Notes under the pieces: generated by a model
Databases searched by the model: none
What the model saw: only the letters and a program-made list of their open reading frames with translations
Told to the model about the DNA's origin: nothing
From: Leptospira paudalimensis
GTDB taxonomy: Bacteria > Spirochaetota > Leptospiria > Leptospirales > Leptospiraceae
Length of the DNA: 64,000 nt
Direction of reading: 5' to 3'
Assembly: GCF_026151345.1 (NCBI RefSeq)
Contig: NZ_JAMQPR010000001.1
Coordinates: forward strand, 2,490,676-2,554,675
In this document: piece after piece, positions 1-10,446 of the stretch
Layout of the letters: each line of letters begins with the position of its first letter
Position numbering within the stretch: position 1 is the first letter of the stretch
Made by a program: the position numbers and the translations under genes

Positions 1-922
1 CAAGTGTGGTATAAACACGAAGTCCACCTGTGTAAAGAGCCTCCTCTCCCAATTCCTTCTCTAAGATTTGGCGAACCCACTCTGTAAAATAAGGGGCACG
101 GTTGAGTTTAGCACCCCAAGTAGAACGTGAAGGAGATTGGGTGATGACAACAGGCCAATACCGTTCCCAAAAATCATCGTGAATTTTCTTTACTTGGTCT
201 TTGGGAATAAAACCATTTTTTGCCATGAGGCCAAGCACCACCATATGCGCTTGTTTGGCTTCTTTCGGGTTTTTGAAAGGTGAATAGGTAACAGGTGCTT
301 TAGGAAGTCTTGCTAAAAGTGCTGCTTCAGCAATACTTAAGTCTCTTACATCTTTTTGGAAATATACATTGGCTGCAGACGACAAACCAGTTGTTCCATG
401 GCCCAAATAAATTAAGTTAAAATAAATTTCTAAGATTTCTTCTTTGGTGTATTCTTGTTCGATTTGTAAGGTGAGAAGTGCTTCGAGGAATTTACGTCCA
501 AAGGTTTTTTTCCTTTGTTGTAAGATAGTTTTTGCTAACTGTTGGGTTAAGGTGGATCCACCTTGGACAATACGGCCGGCAAAAACGTTTTTAATCGCAG
601 CTCTTACAATGGCTAAAAAATCAATACCAAAGTGATTGAAAAAATTATCATCTTCTACTGATAAAAATGCATGGATCACATGAGGTGGAATATCACTATA
701 CTTTAATAATTCTTGTTTGTGGCGGTATAACTCTGCAAACAAAACTCCATTGGTATCATATAATTTAGTAGGAGTTGTTGGTTGGTAAGATGCAAGTTTT
801 TGTAATTCTTTCCCTTTGTTCACTTCGGAAAGAATGTATCCAAAAAAGAGTCCTCCCAGAAGTGCAATACTAAAGAAGGTAGTGATGGTAATTCGAAGTG
901 TTTTTTCTTTGTTCATAGTCAT
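1..922 (-). CDS. Bifunctional penicillin-binding protein, class A (PBP1A type), N-terminal part
   Basis: This is the N-terminal ~307 residues of a class A PBP, which polymerises and cross-links peptidoglycan at the inner membrane. Reading from 922 downward there is a short basic N-terminus, one membrane anchor (about residues 8-28), then a GT51 glycosyltransferase domain. It shows the catalytic-Glu motif [11 protein letters not shown] and the downstream [11 protein letters not shown] motif. The transpeptidase domain lies beyond the window edge. The start is ATG at 922 or ATG at 916; the 922 ATG overlaps the TAA of the upstream MBL-fold gene by one base (TAATG), suggesting translational coupling. 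The class is certain; the exact symbol (mrcA, pbpA or ponA) is not. Confidence 0.93.
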   Translation of the reverse strand, partial: MTMNKEKTLRITITTFFSIALLGGLFFGYILSEVNKGKELQKLASYQPTTPTKLYDTNGVLFAELYRHKQELLKYSDIPPHVIHAFLSVEDDNFFNHFGIDFLAIVRAAIKNVFAGRIVQGGSTLTQQLAKTILQQRKKTFGRKFLEALLTLQIEQEYTKEEILEIYFNLIYLGHGTTGLSSAANVYFQKDVRDLSIAEAALLARLPKAPVTYSPFKNPKEAKQAHMVVLGLMAKNGFIPKDQVKKIHDDFWERYWPVVITQSPSRSTWGAKLNRAPYFTEWVRQILEKELGEEALYTGGLRVYTTL

Positions 923-1914
923 TATAAGTGGAATCTAAGTCCTTCTCTTGCTAAATGAATTTTTAATTTCTTCTCGCCTAACTGCTGCTGGTGGAGTTTT
1001 GCGTTTTCATAAATATCATAAATTTTTTCATCAGAGTAACTTGGTTCATGGTGGGTGAGCACTAAGTTTTTCACACGCCAAGAGGAAGCACAATTCACGG
1101 ACATGGTATAAGCTGTGTGCCCCCAATCAAATTTGGAAAAGGATTCATCCAAGGTGTATTGAGTATCTAAAATGAGTAAGTCTGCATCCGCAAAAAAAGG
1201 CAAACATTCATGGATGAGGTCCATGTCAGCCCCAGTAAATTCCGCATCGGTAGCAAAGATAAAAATTTTACCAGCCCGGTTCGTGAATTTATACGCAAAC
1301 GAACCACCTGGGTGTTTTAATGGGTAACACTCTACTTTGAGACCCGAAGGAAATTCTAACACATCGCCTGGGAAAAAAAGTTTAAACTCTTTTGCAGAAC
1401 CTGTTCCGTCCAGTGGCACTGGAAAAAATTCTGGTTCTTGTTGTCTTTGTAATCGTTTTTCTAAATCAGCATAAGGAGAATAAAAATGCAAATGGAAGTC
1501 TGGGAAATAAATGGGCTTAAAAAAAGGAAGGCCCTGGATATGATCCCAGTGGGTATGTGTGATAAAGAAGGAGACAGTTTTTTTCAATTGGTTTGTGAAA
1601 TATTCGGAAACAAGTTCGTCACCTAAATTCCTAAGTCCCGTCCCCATATCCAAAACATAGGTTTGGCCATCATCATCTGTCACCGAAACACAGGTTGTGT
1701 CAGATCCTGTGACAAATTTTAAATGGTAGGGAAGATTTTGCCAAAACTCATCCACAGATCCTTCGGCCCCTGATTGTTTGTAGAGGTCTAGAATCTCGAT
1801 TATCTTTTTGCGGTAGTCTTGGTTTCGGAGTGGGCTCGCAATGGAACCGCGGACTCCGTAGAGTTGCACAATCACTTCCTCGATGCTAGGAAATCGACTT
1901 TCCTTGTCACTCAA
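922..1914 (-). CDS. MBL-fold metallohydrolase
   Basis: This 330-residue protein has the metallo-beta-lactamase fold. The metal-binding motif [10 protein letters not shown] (HxHxDH) lies near residue 120. Later candidate ligands are the His of KHPGG, the Asp of ATDAEF and the His residues of LTHHEP. The pattern resembles RNase Z/class II cyclic-nucleotide phosphodiesterase-like hydrolases rather than beta-lactamases: there is no GGC-LVK motif and no signal peptide, so it should be cytoplasmic. The substrate is unknown. It lies upstream of the PBP gene with a one-base overlap and is divergent from the rhomboid gene with 19 bp between starts, so its promoter must lie partly inside the opposing gene. 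Confidence 0.85.
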   Translation of the reverse strand: MSDKESRFPSIEEVIVQLYGVRGSIASPLRNQDYRKKIIEILDLYKQSGAEGSVDEFWQNLPYHLKFVTGSDTTCVSVTDDDGQTYVLDMGTGLRNLGDELVSEYFTNQLKKTVSFFITHTHWDHIQGLPFFKPIYFPDFHLHFYSPYADLEKRLQRQQEPEFFPVPLDGTGSAKEFKLFFPGDVLEFPSGLKVECYPLKHPGGSFAYKFTNRAGKIFIFATDAEFTGADMDLIHECLPFFADADLLILDTQYTLDESFSKFDWGHTAYTMSVNCASSWRVKNLVLTHHEPSYSDEKIYDIYENAKLHQQQLGEKKLKIHLAREGLRFHL

Positions 1915-1933
1915 GATTTACGACCTTGAATTT

Positions 1934-2758
1934 ATGGCCTCTCGTACCCCAGGATATGAACTCCGTTTTGGACCACCTATGGTTCCCGTTGTCCGAACTC
2001 TGATTTTAGTCAATGTCATCTTTTTCATTCTGCAACTTTTGACAAAACTCAGCTTTCACACTCCCCTTATGGAACTCTATTTGGGTCTCTCACCCGAACT
2101 TGTGTTCCGAGGATGGGTTTGGCAACTTGTGAGTTATGCATTTTTACACGGAAGTTTTATGCACATCCTCTTCAATATGCTGAGCCTTTGGATGTTTGGT
2201 TCAGAACTTGCTGAAATATGGGGGGAACGTGCCTTTCTCAAATTTTATTTTTTCACTGCCCTACTAGGTGGGATCGGAACCATCACAGCCCAATATTTGG
2301 GAATTCCACAAGGTGTTGTTGTCGGAGCAAGTGCCAGTATCTACGGGCTTCTTGTTGCGTATGGTATGACATGGCCGAATCGTGAACTTTTGGTATTTCT
2401 CATTTTTCCCATGAGAGCCAAATACTTTGTGATGATTGTGATGCTTATGGTACTGTTTGCACAAGGGGAACGAGTTGCACACTTTGCTCATTTGGGTGGA
2501 GCGATTGGTGGACTCATCCTTATGAAATTGTATACGGGTTGGAAAGGCACAAAGTCTTCCCTTCCCACGTGGTCACTCTCTCGTTACTTACAAAAACGTA
2601 GGTTTATGCGGTACCAAGAAGAAATGGCAAAACGAGAAAATGCCAAAACCAAAGTGGATGAACTCTTAGAAAAAATTTCTAAAAATGGAATGGAGTCTTT
2701 ATCCCGAAAAGAACGTAAGTTTTTAAACGAAGCCTCACAAAAATACTTCAACGAGTGA
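1934..2758 (+). CDS. Rhomboid family intramembrane serine protease
   Basis: This protein (274 aa from ATG 1934) is a polytopic membrane protein with about six hydrophobic segments. Rhomboid hallmarks are visible: the loop WRxW-like region before the second segment, HGSFMHILFNM in TM2, the nucleophile motif GASASIYG (Ser in GxS) and the catalytic His in AHFAHLGGAIGG. A basic, Lys-rich cytoplasmic tail of about 70 residues follows. The frame is open back to 1883, but that would overlap the divergent MBL-fold gene, so 1934 is preferred. Its stop overlaps the GTG of the lipoate ligase gene, suggesting co-translation. The substrate cannot be inferred. Confidence 0.9.
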   Translation: MASRTPGYELRFGPPMVPVVRTLILVNVIFFILQLLTKLSFHTPLMELYLGLSPELVFRGWVWQLVSYAFLHGSFMHILFNMLSLWMFGSELAEIWGERAFLKFYFFTALLGGIGTITAQYLGIPQGVVVGASASIYGLLVAYGMTWPNRELLVFLIFPMRAKYFVMIVMLMVLFAQGERVAHFAHLGGAIGGLILMKLYTGWKGTKSSLPTWSLSRYLQKRRFMRYQEEMAKRENAKTKVDELLEKISKNGMESLSRKERKFLNEASQKYFNE

Positions 2759-3624
2759 CAAAAAAAGTTTTTTTCTTTCCCCCTACTCCTCCAAGATCGC
2801 CTTACTACAATTTGGCGATCGAGGAATCCATTGCCATCCAAATGGTAAGTTCTGGGATCACTGCGGGGATCAGGTTGTGGAAAAACCCAGATTCCATCAT
2901 CCTTGGGCTTTCTGAAAATCCATACCGCAATATCAAAGAAAATGTAGTGAATGAATATGAAAAAGAAGTAAGGGAATATGGATTTGGGAAAAAACCAAAA
3001 CCAAACTTCTGTTATATTGCAAGGCGTGCGTCAGGTGGAGGGACAGTTTTCCATTCCCTTTCGGGGAATATCAATTATTCGCTTTATTTTAACTTAGAGG
3101 AACGAAAGGAATTATTCCCTGTCAAAGAAAGTTACGACCGTATTTTAGGAATCATTTCCAAATCCCTCTCCCATCAAAACATCCACTCTTTTGCCAAAGG
3201 GAAATCAGACCTTGTGTTAGAAAAAGAGGGTGTATTTAAAAAAATCTCAGGAAACGCACAGTTTCGAAAACGTAATTGTATTGTCCAACATGGAACTCTC
3301 ATCTTAGAAGAAAGTCTCATTGAACGTGTTTCCGAAGTATTACACCACCCTCCAGAAGAACCGGATTACCGAAAGGAAAGAGGCCATAAGGATTTTTTAA
3401 CCTCCATTCCTGGTTTTTTTTCCGAAGAAAAGTGGGCCATCGATTTGGTTAGGGAAGTTTTTTTGTATTTAGAAGAGCCACTTCCCTCCGATTTTTCAAA
3501 CATTTCCTTCTTTGGAAGGGACTTTTCTACTTTTCGGAAACAAGTGCTCAGAGAATCTGAATTTATTCGCAAGAAGAAATACCAAAATCCAGAATACACA
3601 CTCCACAGAGAAATTCCGACATGA
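2755..3624 (+). CDS. lplA: Lipoate-protein ligase A family protein
   Basis: This 289-residue protein belongs to the biotin/lipoate protein ligase (BPL/LplA) fold family, which attaches lipoate or octanoate to lipoyl domains of oxidoacid dehydrogenases and GcvH. Visible motifs are the [20 protein letters not shown] ligand loop (about residues 90-110) and KISGNAQ, whose Lys corresponds to the catalytic Lys of LplA. It has a GTG start that overlaps the preceding TGA (GTGA), and its own stop overlaps the glyA start (ATGA). Proximity to glyA fits glycine/one-carbon metabolism, where GcvH needs lipoate. It could instead be an octanoyltransferase of the LipM/LipL type; sequence alone does not separate these. 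Confidence 0.85.
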   Translation: MTKKVFFFPPTPPRSPYYNLAIEESIAIQMVSSGITAGIRLWKNPDSIILGLSENPYRNIKENVVNEYEKEVREYGFGKKPKPNFCYIARRASGGGTVFHSLSGNINYSLYFNLEERKELFPVKESYDRILGIISKSLSHQNIHSFAKGKSDLVLEKEGVFKKISGNAQFRKRNCIVQHGTLILEESLIERVSEVLHHPPEEPDYRKERGHKDFLTSIPGFFSEEKWAIDLVREVFLYLEEPLPSDFSNISFFGRDFSTFRKQVLRESEFIRKKKYQNPEYTLHREIPT

Positions 3625-4871
3625 GTTATTTACAAAAACAAGACCCTGAAGTTTATGCTGCCCTAAAAAAAGAAGACGAAAGACAAGAACATTCCCTCGA
3701 AATGATTGCGAGTGAAAACTTTGTTTCTCGCCCTGTTCTTGAAGCTTACCACTCTACACTGACCAATAAATATGCGGAAGGTTATCCTGGAAAAAGATAC
3801 TACAACGGCTGTGAAAATGCTGATAAAGTAGAAGAACTCGCCATTGAAAGAGCCAAAAAAATGTTTGGCGCCGAATATGCAAACGTACAACCACATAGCG
3901 GTGCTCAGGCGAATATGGCGGTATTTCTTGCCACTCTCGAACCTGGTGATAGTTTCCTTGGAATGAATTTGGCACATGGTGGCCACCTAACACATGGTAG
4001 TGCAGTCAATATCAGTGGTAAATATTTCAAACCAATCCCTTATGGAGTGGATGAAAAAACAGAAACTATCAACTACGATGAAGTGGCAAAACTAGCCAAA
4101 GAACACAAACCAAAACTCATCGTTGTGGGTGCATCTGCTTACCCTCGAATCATCGACTTTAATAAATTTAGAGAAATTGCAAATGATATCGGTGCCAAAA
4201 TCATGGCAGACATTGCGCATATCTCTGGTTTGGTGGTCGCTGGAGAACACCCAAGTCCTATTGGTGTATGTGATTTTGTGACTACCACAACTCATAAAAC
4301 ATTACGTGGACCTCGTGGAGGTCTCATTTTGTCTTCTTCTGAAAACGAAAAAGTTCTAAACTCACGAGTGTTCCCTGGAATCCAAGGTGGACCTCTCATG
4401 CATGTGATTGCTGCAAAAGCTGTTGCCTTTGGAGAAGCACTCCAACCAGAATTCAAAACCTACATCAAACAAGTTGTGAAAAACGCGAAAGTCCTTGCAG
4501 AAGTTTTCCAAAAACGAGGGTTTCGTGTGGTATCAGGTGGAACAGACAACCATATTGTTTTACTAGATGTGTCTGTAAAAGGTCTCACTGGAAAAGATGC
4601 AGCGGATGGACTTGATCATATCGGTGTGACTGTGAACAAAAACGCAATCCCATTTGATAAAAACCCTCCGGCTGTTGCTTCAGGGATCAGACTCGGAACT
4701 CCCGCTCTCACCACAAGAGGACTCAAAGAAAAAGAAATCGAAGCCGTTGGAAATTTGATTTGTGATTACTTAGATCATTTTGGTGATGTTACTTGGGAAT
4801 CAAAGGTAAAAGCAGCTGTTAAAGAAATCACTGATGCTTTCCCGATGAAACATTTCCGATTGGAAGACTAA
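3621..4871 (+). CDS. glyA: Serine hydroxymethyltransferase
   Basis: This 416-residue, full-length SHMT interconverts serine and glycine with tetrahydrofolate as one-carbon acceptor in the cytoplasm. It shows the typical N-terminus ([19 protein letters not shown]), the [12 protein letters not shown] substrate loop, [10 protein letters not shown], and the PLP-binding Lys in [14 protein letters not shown] (about residue 228). The ATG at 3621 overlaps the lplA stop by 4 nt. It is the last gene of the rhomboid-lplA-glyA unit and is convergent with the NRDE gene 3 bp away; no convincing hairpin terminator is seen between them. Confidence 0.98.
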   Translation: MSYLQKQDPEVYAALKKEDERQEHSLEMIASENFVSRPVLEAYHSTLTNKYAEGYPGKRYYNGCENADKVEELAIERAKKMFGAEYANVQPHSGAQANMAVFLATLEPGDSFLGMNLAHGGHLTHGSAVNISGKYFKPIPYGVDEKTETINYDEVAKLAKEHKPKLIVVGASAYPRIIDFNKFREIANDIGAKIMADIAHISGLVVAGEHPSPIGVCDFVTTTTHKTLRGPRGGLILSSSENEKVLNSRVFPGIQGGPLMHVIAAKAVAFGEALQPEFKTYIKQVVKNAKVLAEVFQKRGFRVVSGGTDNHIVLLDVSVKGLTGKDAADGLDHIGVTVNKNAIPFDKNPPAVASGIRLGTPALTTRGLKEKEIEAVGNLICDYLDHFGDVTWESKVKAAVKEITDAFPMKHFRLED

Positions 4872-4874
4872 TAC

Positions 4875-5669
4875 CTACCAAATCAAAATATTTCTCCGTT
4901 CCGTAAATCCATCGGATAACGGATCGGAGAACGTTCTCTCAACAATCTCGACAGATTCTTTTCCATAAAATACTAAAGTGGAAGCCCTTGTTCCATACTG
5001 AGGAGTTTTGATGCGGACCGAGGAAAGACTCTTTTCCCGTTCGAGCCCAATCCCTGTGTCTGGTAAGTATTTCCCATCACTGACAAGTTCCGCATCATTT
5101 AACGAACGAAAGAGTTCCCATTCGATTTCGGATTTGGAAATATTTTTCTCCTGCCAATTTGTTACCAATGGTTTCATTTGGGACAAAAGTTTTTCCGTTT
5201 TTGGCCAATGGGTATCCCAACTGGCATTACTCACCGCATGAAACCCAAACTCCACTTTTTGGGTGGCAAATGGATCTCCACCGAGTGCGAACGCCTCCTT
5301 CCCATCAAAGAGGAATAAATTGAATCCTTCATAAAGGTTCTGGTTGGCCTTTACTTCGTTTGCATAGAGGGCTGAGGATACGGAGTCACTTGATTCTAAA
5401 AAACGAATCACAAGTTCCCCTCTGGATTTTGGATTGGGATGGTGGGGTTTTCGGAAATTACGAACATTGGTGAGGAAAGCAACTTTCCCATCTTTGTTCC
5501 CACCAAGCCAAGTCCCACCCGCTTTTAGATCTTTGCCTGCGATGATGGAAGGTTCTGTTTCCCAAACATGTAACCCCTCGGTGGGACGTTCAAAAAATTC
5601 ATCACGGTTGGAGGCGACTACCAAAGGAAAATCTGGGTGGATGCCATAAGCAATACCAACTAAACACAT
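4875..5669 (-). CDS. NRDE family protein (TANGO2-like)
   Basis: This 264-residue protein begins MCLVGIAYG and carries the signature SNRDEFFERPT near residue 20, which defines the NRDE/TANGO2 family. Other conserved elements are GGTWLGGN and FLTNVRN. Members have an Ntn-hydrolase-like fold with Cys2 as the possible nucleophile. Eukaryotic and some bacterial members have been linked to haem handling, but the biochemical role is unsettled. There is no signal peptide, so it should be cytoplasmic. It is monocistronic by layout, convergent with glyA and divergent from the DUF4254 gene. Confidence 0.9.
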   Translation of the reverse strand: MCLVGIAYGIHPDFPLVVASNRDEFFERPTEGLHVWETEPSIIAGKDLKAGGTWLGGNKDGKVAFLTNVRNFRKPHHPNPKSRGELVIRFLESSDSVSSALYANEVKANQNLYEGFNLFLFDGKEAFALGGDPFATQKVEFGFHAVSNASWDTHWPKTEKLLSQMKPLVTNWQEKNISKSEIEWELFRSLNDAELVSDGKYLPDTGIGLEREKSLSSVRIKTPQYGTRASTLVFYGKESVEIVERTFSDPLSDGFTERRNILIW

Positions 5670-5773
5670 CTTTTTTCAAAAGATCTTGTGCTTTGGTAAA
5701 AGAAAGCGAAAAACCTAAGAAATATTTGGATTGAACCCCAAAAACCATATGAAAACGTGAATTGCATTACGAT

Positions 5774-6385
5774 ATGAAAGCATTGGAAGCCATAAAAGCC
5801 GTCGCTATTTTCCAAGAATCTGTTTTGGATTGGCATAAAAAAGAAGCCCCCCATCCCAATCCCTATCCTGAGGGAACTTTAGAATTCACATTATACCAAA
5901 AAAACCACATCGATACCATCCAGTGGCACATCGAAGATGAAATCCGTAGGCCAGACATTGCGTTAGAAGAAGTTGTGGCTCTCAAACGGAAAATCGACAA
6001 ATTGAACCAAGACAGAACTGATATGGTGGAAAGGTTGGATGATTTTGTCATCGAGATGTTTCGCACAGTGACACCAAAACCAGATGCAAGACTCAATTCC
6101 GAATCCCCTGCTTGGTTACTCGATCGAATGAGTATCCTAGAATTAAAAATTTACCATATGGAAGAACAGGTAAATCGGAAGGATTCATCTGCCACCAAAG
6201 AACATATTGATAAATGCCAAGCTAAGTTAACTGTATTACTCGACCAAAGAGAAGACTTAAAACAATGTTTAGAAGAATTGTTTGATGATTATGCCAAAGG
6301 GATCAAACGAGTCAAAGTATACCGACAAATGAAGATGTACAATGACCAAAATCTAAATCCATCTTTATATAAGAATCAAAAATGA
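5774..6385 (+). CDS. DUF4254 domain protein
   Basis: This 203-residue (from ATG 5774), mostly alpha-helical, charged protein matches DUF4254 by length and by the motif WHIEDEIRRPDI (about residues 55-66), with an N-terminal WHKKEAPHPNP segment. Function is unknown, but the family is commonly found beside LPS-core glycosyltransferases, and here its stop overlaps the ATG of a GT9 heptosyltransferase by 4 nt. A TTG four codons upstream (5762) is an alternative start. No signal peptide or membrane segment is visible. A role in LPS core assembly is inference from neighbourhood only. Confidence 0.75.
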   Translation: MKALEAIKAVAIFQESVLDWHKKEAPHPNPYPEGTLEFTLYQKNHIDTIQWHIEDEIRRPDIALEEVVALKRKIDKLNQDRTDMVERLDDFVIEMFRTVTPKPDARLNSESPAWLLDRMSILELKIYHMEEQVNRKDSSATKEHIDKCQAKLTVLLDQREDLKQCLEELFDDYAKGIKRVKVYRQMKMYNDQNLNPSLYKNQK

Positions 6386-7440
6386 CAAACCTTCTTGTAC
6401 TTCGGTTTTCAGCGATGGGAGATGTTGCCTTAATGACACCAGCTCTCATTGCAATCGCAGCAAAATATTCCAATATCCAATTAACAGTAGTTACAAGAGG
6501 AAACTTCGCACCATTTTTTTATAATATCCCCAACTTAAATGTATTAGGTATCAATCTAAAAAAATACAAAGGAATCCTCGGTCTTTGGAGGATGTACAGA
6601 GACATTGATAAACTTGGGCCATTTGGTTATGTAATCGACCTTCATGGTTCTTTACGTTCCAGGCTCATTGCCTTTTTTTTCCGATTAAAAGGTGTCCCTT
6701 ATTCTAAGATCATCAAAGGTCGAAGAGAAAAATTAGCTCAAACTAGACGTTATAATAAAAAATTAAACCAACTCCCCCATACTGTGGAACGTTACTTAAA
6801 TGTATTTCGAAAATCCGGTTTTGATGCACCAATTCGAAAAGGTCCATGGTTAAATGTAGATGGTGAATCCAAAATGTTCGCCAAAGATTATTTTAAATCC
6901 ATTGGCATCGATAAAAAAGATGGGTTATGGTTTGGTTTTGCACCTTTTGCTGGACATGCACTAAAGGAATGGAGTTTTGAAAAATGCAAACGCCTTGTGG
7001 AAGTTTTAGTTTCTGAATTTCCTGATTGTCATGTATTCTTATTCGGTGGTCGCGATGAAGCCAAGGAATTGGAAATCTTAAAAAACAACCTAACACAAGT
7101 TCATATCGTACAAGGTGGTCATTTAGGGATTCGAGGGGAACTTGGGATTATGGACCGTCTGGATGTCATGATTGGAATGGATAGTTCTAACGTCCACATA
7201 GCAGCCTTATTAAAAAAACCAGTCATTGGGATTTACGGAACCACTCATCCCGTTTCTGGATTTGGACCATTTGCACAAGAAGATTCTGGAGTTTTGCAAG
7301 TTGACTTACCATGTAGACCATGTTCCATTTATGGGAATACAAAATGTTGGAGAGGTGATCACGCATGTATGGAACTCATCGATCCATTGGACGTTGTGAG
7401 AAGGATTCGCCTCATCCAAAATGTAAACACTCTCTGGTAA
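6382..7440 (+). CDS. Glycosyltransferase family 9 (heptosyltransferase-like)
   Basis: This 352-residue GT9 enzyme belongs to the ADP-heptose:LPS heptosyltransferase family, which builds the LPS inner core on the cytoplasmic face. It shows the N-terminal LRFSAMGDVALMTPAL motif and, in the C-terminal Rossmann domain, the FAPFAGHALKEWS and IGMDSSNVHIAALLKKPVIGIYGTTHP motifs that bind the nucleotide sugar. The ATG overlaps the DUF4254 stop (ATGA). The specific acceptor (waaC, waaF or waaQ type) cannot be told, so no symbol is given. Confidence 0.92.
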   Translation: MTNLLVLRFSAMGDVALMTPALIAIAAKYSNIQLTVVTRGNFAPFFYNIPNLNVLGINLKKYKGILGLWRMYRDIDKLGPFGYVIDLHGSLRSRLIAFFFRLKGVPYSKIIKGRREKLAQTRRYNKKLNQLPHTVERYLNVFRKSGFDAPIRKGPWLNVDGESKMFAKDYFKSIGIDKKDGLWFGFAPFAGHALKEWSFEKCKRLVEVLVSEFPDCHVFLFGGRDEAKELEILKNNLTQVHIVQGGHLGIRGELGIMDRLDVMIGMDSSNVHIAALLKKPVIGIYGTTHPVSGFGPFAQEDSGVLQVDLPCRPCSIYGNTKCWRGDHACMELIDPLDVVRRIRLIQNVNTLW

Positions 7441-7485
7441 TTGGGTTTCCTCTATCATAAAGAACGAATCGGAAGGGAAAATACT

Positions 7486-8496
7486 GTGAATCAAAAGTTA
7501 TTCCGTTTGAGTTTGGCCTTTATCCTTCCTTTTCTTATTGATGTTATTTTTTTTACTCCTCTATTTTCCCAAGAATTTGATTCCCAATTCCAACAAGTCG
7601 AACTTCCTTCGCCTAACAAAAAAGACTACGAAGAACAAATCAAATGCCAAGATGGAATTTGTAAACAAATCAAGTTCACAGAAGATGGGAAATACTTAGA
7701 TGAGGTTTGGAATGAACTGGGGAAAGGGGGAGGAAAAGTTGTCGTAGATTTTTTAGATTTCCCCATGTCATTCAGCGAATCACGAATGGAACCAATCGCT
7801 GAATACCTTCGTGAAATAGCAAAACGAGATGGTCATGTCAGTTTTGAACCCTTTTATATTGCGACAAGAGGGATCGGTTTTACAGACATTCCCGTCGTAA
7901 AAGATTTATTTGGATTATCATATAACATATACAGACGGATTCGATCTTTTGTCAAATTCGGAAGGATGGAATCTTATAACGCAAAAGTACTGTATCATCC
8001 AACAAACGGAAAAGTATTACAAGTTTTCTTTTTTCATAAAAATTATGGAAACCTTTGTGAAACTGTATATTCCACATGCGATCGCATTGAATACATAGAT
8101 GACGAATTATTTGACAAACAACTTTCTTTACGTTTAAAAGAAACAAGACAAAGGAATATTGAAATTAGATTTGGCCAAACACCAGCTGTATTACCAACTG
8201 CAAAACTTGATATTGGCAATTTATTAGATTCAAATCGATCCGCAAGGCTTTATAAATGGCTCATCATTTCCAAAAAAACAGAAACTAAAACTGTAGTGAG
8301 AGAACGTTTTTTAAGTTTGGAACTAGCAATCAAAGCATTGGATTATACTCTTAGTGCCTATGAACTTGTTGAAGCAGTCCAGATGTATTTACCTGCCAGG
8401 TCCAAACAGGCAGAAGTGACTTATGAAGACACTGAAGAAGGAAAACAAGTTCGTTCCGTTGTTTTTTATCCACTTCCAGCCAAAGAATCACCTTAA
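7486..8496 (+). CDS. Secreted protein of unknown function
   Basis: I do not recognise this protein (336 aa from GTG 7486). A signal peptide is clear: NQKLFRLSLAF, then a hydrophobic core ending TPLFSQ, consistent with export and cleavage near FSQ-EFD. The mature part is soluble-looking, with a Cys pair (IKCQDGICKQ) near the N-terminus and another (NLCETVYSTCDR) mid-protein that could form disulfides. The frame is open from a TTG at 7441 directly after the heptosyltransferase stop, but GTG 7486 places the signal peptide at the N-terminus. It is co-directional with the DUF4254/GT9 pair and may share their transcript. Confidence 0.7.
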   Translation: MNQKLFRLSLAFILPFLIDVIFFTPLFSQEFDSQFQQVELPSPNKKDYEEQIKCQDGICKQIKFTEDGKYLDEVWNELGKGGGKVVVDFLDFPMSFSESRMEPIAEYLREIAKRDGHVSFEPFYIATRGIGFTDIPVVKDLFGLSYNIYRRIRSFVKFGRMESYNAKVLYHPTNGKVLQVFFFHKNYGNLCETVYSTCDRIEYIDDELFDKQLSLRLKETRQRNIEIRFGQTPAVLPTAKLDIGNLLDSNRSARLYKWLIISKKTETKTVVRERFLSLELAIKALDYTLSAYELVEAVQMYLPARSKQAEVTYEDTEEGKQVRSVVFYPLPAKESP

Positions 8497-8517
8497 CACT
8501 TAGATCGTAATTAGAAC

Positions 8518-9111
8518 TCAAATTTTGTTTTGTCGGTATTTCACAACTAATACAAACACAAGACAGGCAATGCCCGCAGAACCAGGGAAGAGTGTCGTGG
8601 TTAAGTTCCATTCAGCCAAAGCCAAAATCGCTAATGTGTTTCGGAATAAAAAGATCAAATAAAATCCAAGTGGTTCCGAGTGTGGCAAAACATAACCTTT
8701 TCGGATTGTGGGTATGAATCCAAGAGAATCGGCAAACGAAAGGACAAGGACAGCCGCAAGTGGGCTCGAAAAATAAAACCAAAAGGGCAAACTAGAAAAT
8801 GCTAAAAGAAAAAAGAACCAGTCTGAGTTTGTAATTTTTATTTCGCCTCTTTTTTGATACGCATAGAGAGCCACAAGCAGAGTTGTAAAACCAGAGATGG
8901 CAATGGGTACAGTTCCAATTCCACCTTTTCCTACAAGTTGTGCAAAAAACACAATACAAGTTGTCACTCCCCAAATAATCCAAGAAAAAACATGAGGTTG
9001 GACTTTCCCCGTCCTGATTCCTTTTAAGTACGGAACGTACGCATAGAAAGTGAGCCCAACTGCTAGGGCACTGAGAAACGATCTAACCTCTATCCTCAAA
9101 GGATTTGTCAT
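8518..9111 (-). CDS. PQ-loop-like multi-pass membrane protein
   Basis: This 197-residue protein has about six or seven hydrophobic helices. Two internally similar segments stand out: [20 protein letters not shown] near residue 25 and [20 protein letters not shown] in the second half. Each has the pattern P-x2-(R/K)-G-x(2-4)-P that recalls the paired loops of PQ-loop/SWEET-type transporters. The duplicated architecture suggests a small transporter, but the substrate is unknown. Its ATG overlaps the stop of the upstream GT4 gene by 4 nt, so the two are probably co-translated; transport of a lipid or sugar related to that glycosyltransferase is a guess. Confidence 0.65.
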   Translation of the reverse strand: MTNPLRIEVRSFLSALAVGLTFYAYVPYLKGIRTGKVQPHVFSWIIWGVTTCIVFFAQLVGKGGIGTVPIAISGFTTLLVALYAYQKRGEIKITNSDWFFFLLAFSSLPFWFYFSSPLAAVLVLSFADSLGFIPTIRKGYVLPHSEPLGFYLIFLFRNTLAILALAEWNLTTTLFPGSAGIACLVFVLVVKYRQNKI

Positions 9112-10397
9112 TGCATAAAATCAAAAAACAAATCGAAGATCGTTGTCTTTTTCACTTTGCCTTTCATTGCTTCAATGACTTTTCCATACACTTCTTCCAT
9201 TGCATCCACACATTTTTCCATTTCATGCCCAGAAGCAACGTGAATGGAATGTTTGGAAAACTTAGAATACAAACTTGGATTGCGAACGATCTCAAGTGCA
9301 CCTTGAGCGATTCCTTTTGCATCAAATGATTTTGCGATGAAACCATTTTCACCGTGACGGATGAGTTCAGGAAGAGCAAATGCATCAACACCAACAGCAG
9401 GAAGACCACATGCAATCGCTTCCAAAACAACCAAACCTTGTGTTTCCATAGTGGAAGCAGTTAAAAACACATCATACTGAGGGTATACTTCATGCAAAAC
9501 TGCATTCGGAATAAATCCTTTGAATTCCACAGATTGATCGATGCTGAGGTGTTCTGCTTGGCGTTGTAAAGATGGAATTGCTGGTCCTTCACCAATGATA
9601 GTTAACGTGGCCTTAGGAAACTGTTCATGAATGAGTTTGAATGCATTGATGACGATATCACAATTTTTTTCATACGAAATTCGTCCTACATGCAAAAACT
9701 TCGGTGCTTCACCACTCAAATATTCTTTTGGTTTTCCTTGGAATCGTTTTAAGTCCATTCCATTGGAAACAACTGTGATCGGGCGAGTGATGCCATATTC
9801 AATCAACTGTTCTTTGATCAAATGACTAGGTGAAATGACCACATCACATCGATTATAGATATCATTACAAATTTTCAGAATGATTTTTTTTCGAATGTTG
9901 AAATTATCAAATTTTACAATTTTATCCAACTCTTCAACGTTTAACTTTTTTTTAAATTTGTTGGCTTTAAAAAATAATTTGTCGAGTTTGAAGAGTCGGT
10001 AAAAGGAAACATACATCTCCTGCTCTGCCATTAATGTGTGATAAGTTCCAATGGTAGGAACACCAAATCGTTCTGCAGCATTCACCGCATAAAGACCGAG
10101 AAGTCCCGGTGTATGGATATGGATGAGATCGGGTTTAAAATCTTCAATGATCCTTTTGATTTTTCCAGGAGAAGGTAAAACCACCTTAATATCTGGGTAA
10201 CTTGGCAAATACCCCGATCGAAATCGAATCACTTGGATATTGTCAGTCATCCGATCAAAGTCCCCATCTCCATACTTGGGGGCACAAATACAAAATTGGT
10301 GGCCTCGGAGTGCCAAAAGCTCTGAAAAATTCTTAATGGAAACAGCAACCCCATCGGTTTTTGGCAAAAAAGTATCGGAAAAATATAAAACTCGCAA
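9108..10397 (-). CDS. Glycosyltransferase family 4 (GT-B), lipid/LPS glycosyltransferase
   Basis: This 429-residue retaining GT-B glycosyltransferase is cytoplasmic or peripheral on the inner membrane. The N-terminal domain begins [16 protein letters not shown], as in diacylglycerol glucosyltransferases and PimB-like enzymes. The [12 protein letters not shown] and [12 protein letters not shown] motifs are present, and the donor site EX7E is seen as [10 protein letters not shown]. An unusual basic insertion near residues 140-170 ([12 protein letters not shown]) may mediate membrane contact. The acceptor is unknown; glycolipid synthesis is the closest family analogy. It starts at ATG 10397, with 49 bp to the divergent O-antigen ligase gene. 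Confidence 0.88.
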   Translation of the reverse strand: MRVLYFSDTFLPKTDGVAVSIKNFSELLALRGHQFCICAPKYGDGDFDRMTDNIQVIRFRSGYLPSYPDIKVVLPSPGKIKRIIEDFKPDLIHIHTPGLLGLYAVNAAERFGVPTIGTYHTLMAEQEMYVSFYRLFKLDKLFFKANKFKKKLNVEELDKIVKFDNFNIRKKIILKICNDIYNRCDVVISPSHLIKEQLIEYGITRPITVVSNGMDLKRFQGKPKEYLSGEAPKFLHVGRISYEKNCDIVINAFKLIHEQFPKATLTIIGEGPAIPSLQRQAEHLSIDQSVEFKGFIPNAVLHEVYPQYDVFLTASTMETQGLVVLEAIACGLPAVGVDAFALPELIRHGENGFIAKSFDAKGIAQGALEIVRNPSLYSKFSKHSIHVASGHEMEKCVDAMEEVYGKVIEAMKGKVKKTTIFDLFFDFMQ

Positions 10398-10446
10398 CTG
10401 TTACCTCTTTACAAATGAGAGAAAAGGATTACTCTCATCCAAAGTT

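Noticed and set aside
922..1914. A second metallo-beta-lactamase
   Set aside because: It has only the general MBL-fold HxHxDH pattern, no signal peptide, and lacks the B1 Cys (GGCLVK) motif; it looks like an RNase Z/phosphodiesterase-type hydrolase.
1883..1933. N-terminal extension of the rhomboid ORF
   Set aside because: It overlaps the MBL-fold gene start; ATG 1934 is more consistent with the family's start before the first helix.
10240..10446. N-terminal extension of the O-antigen ligase ORF
   Set aside because: It would overlap the divergent glycosyltransferase start; the extension is hydrophilic and the membrane protein starts naturally at 10447.
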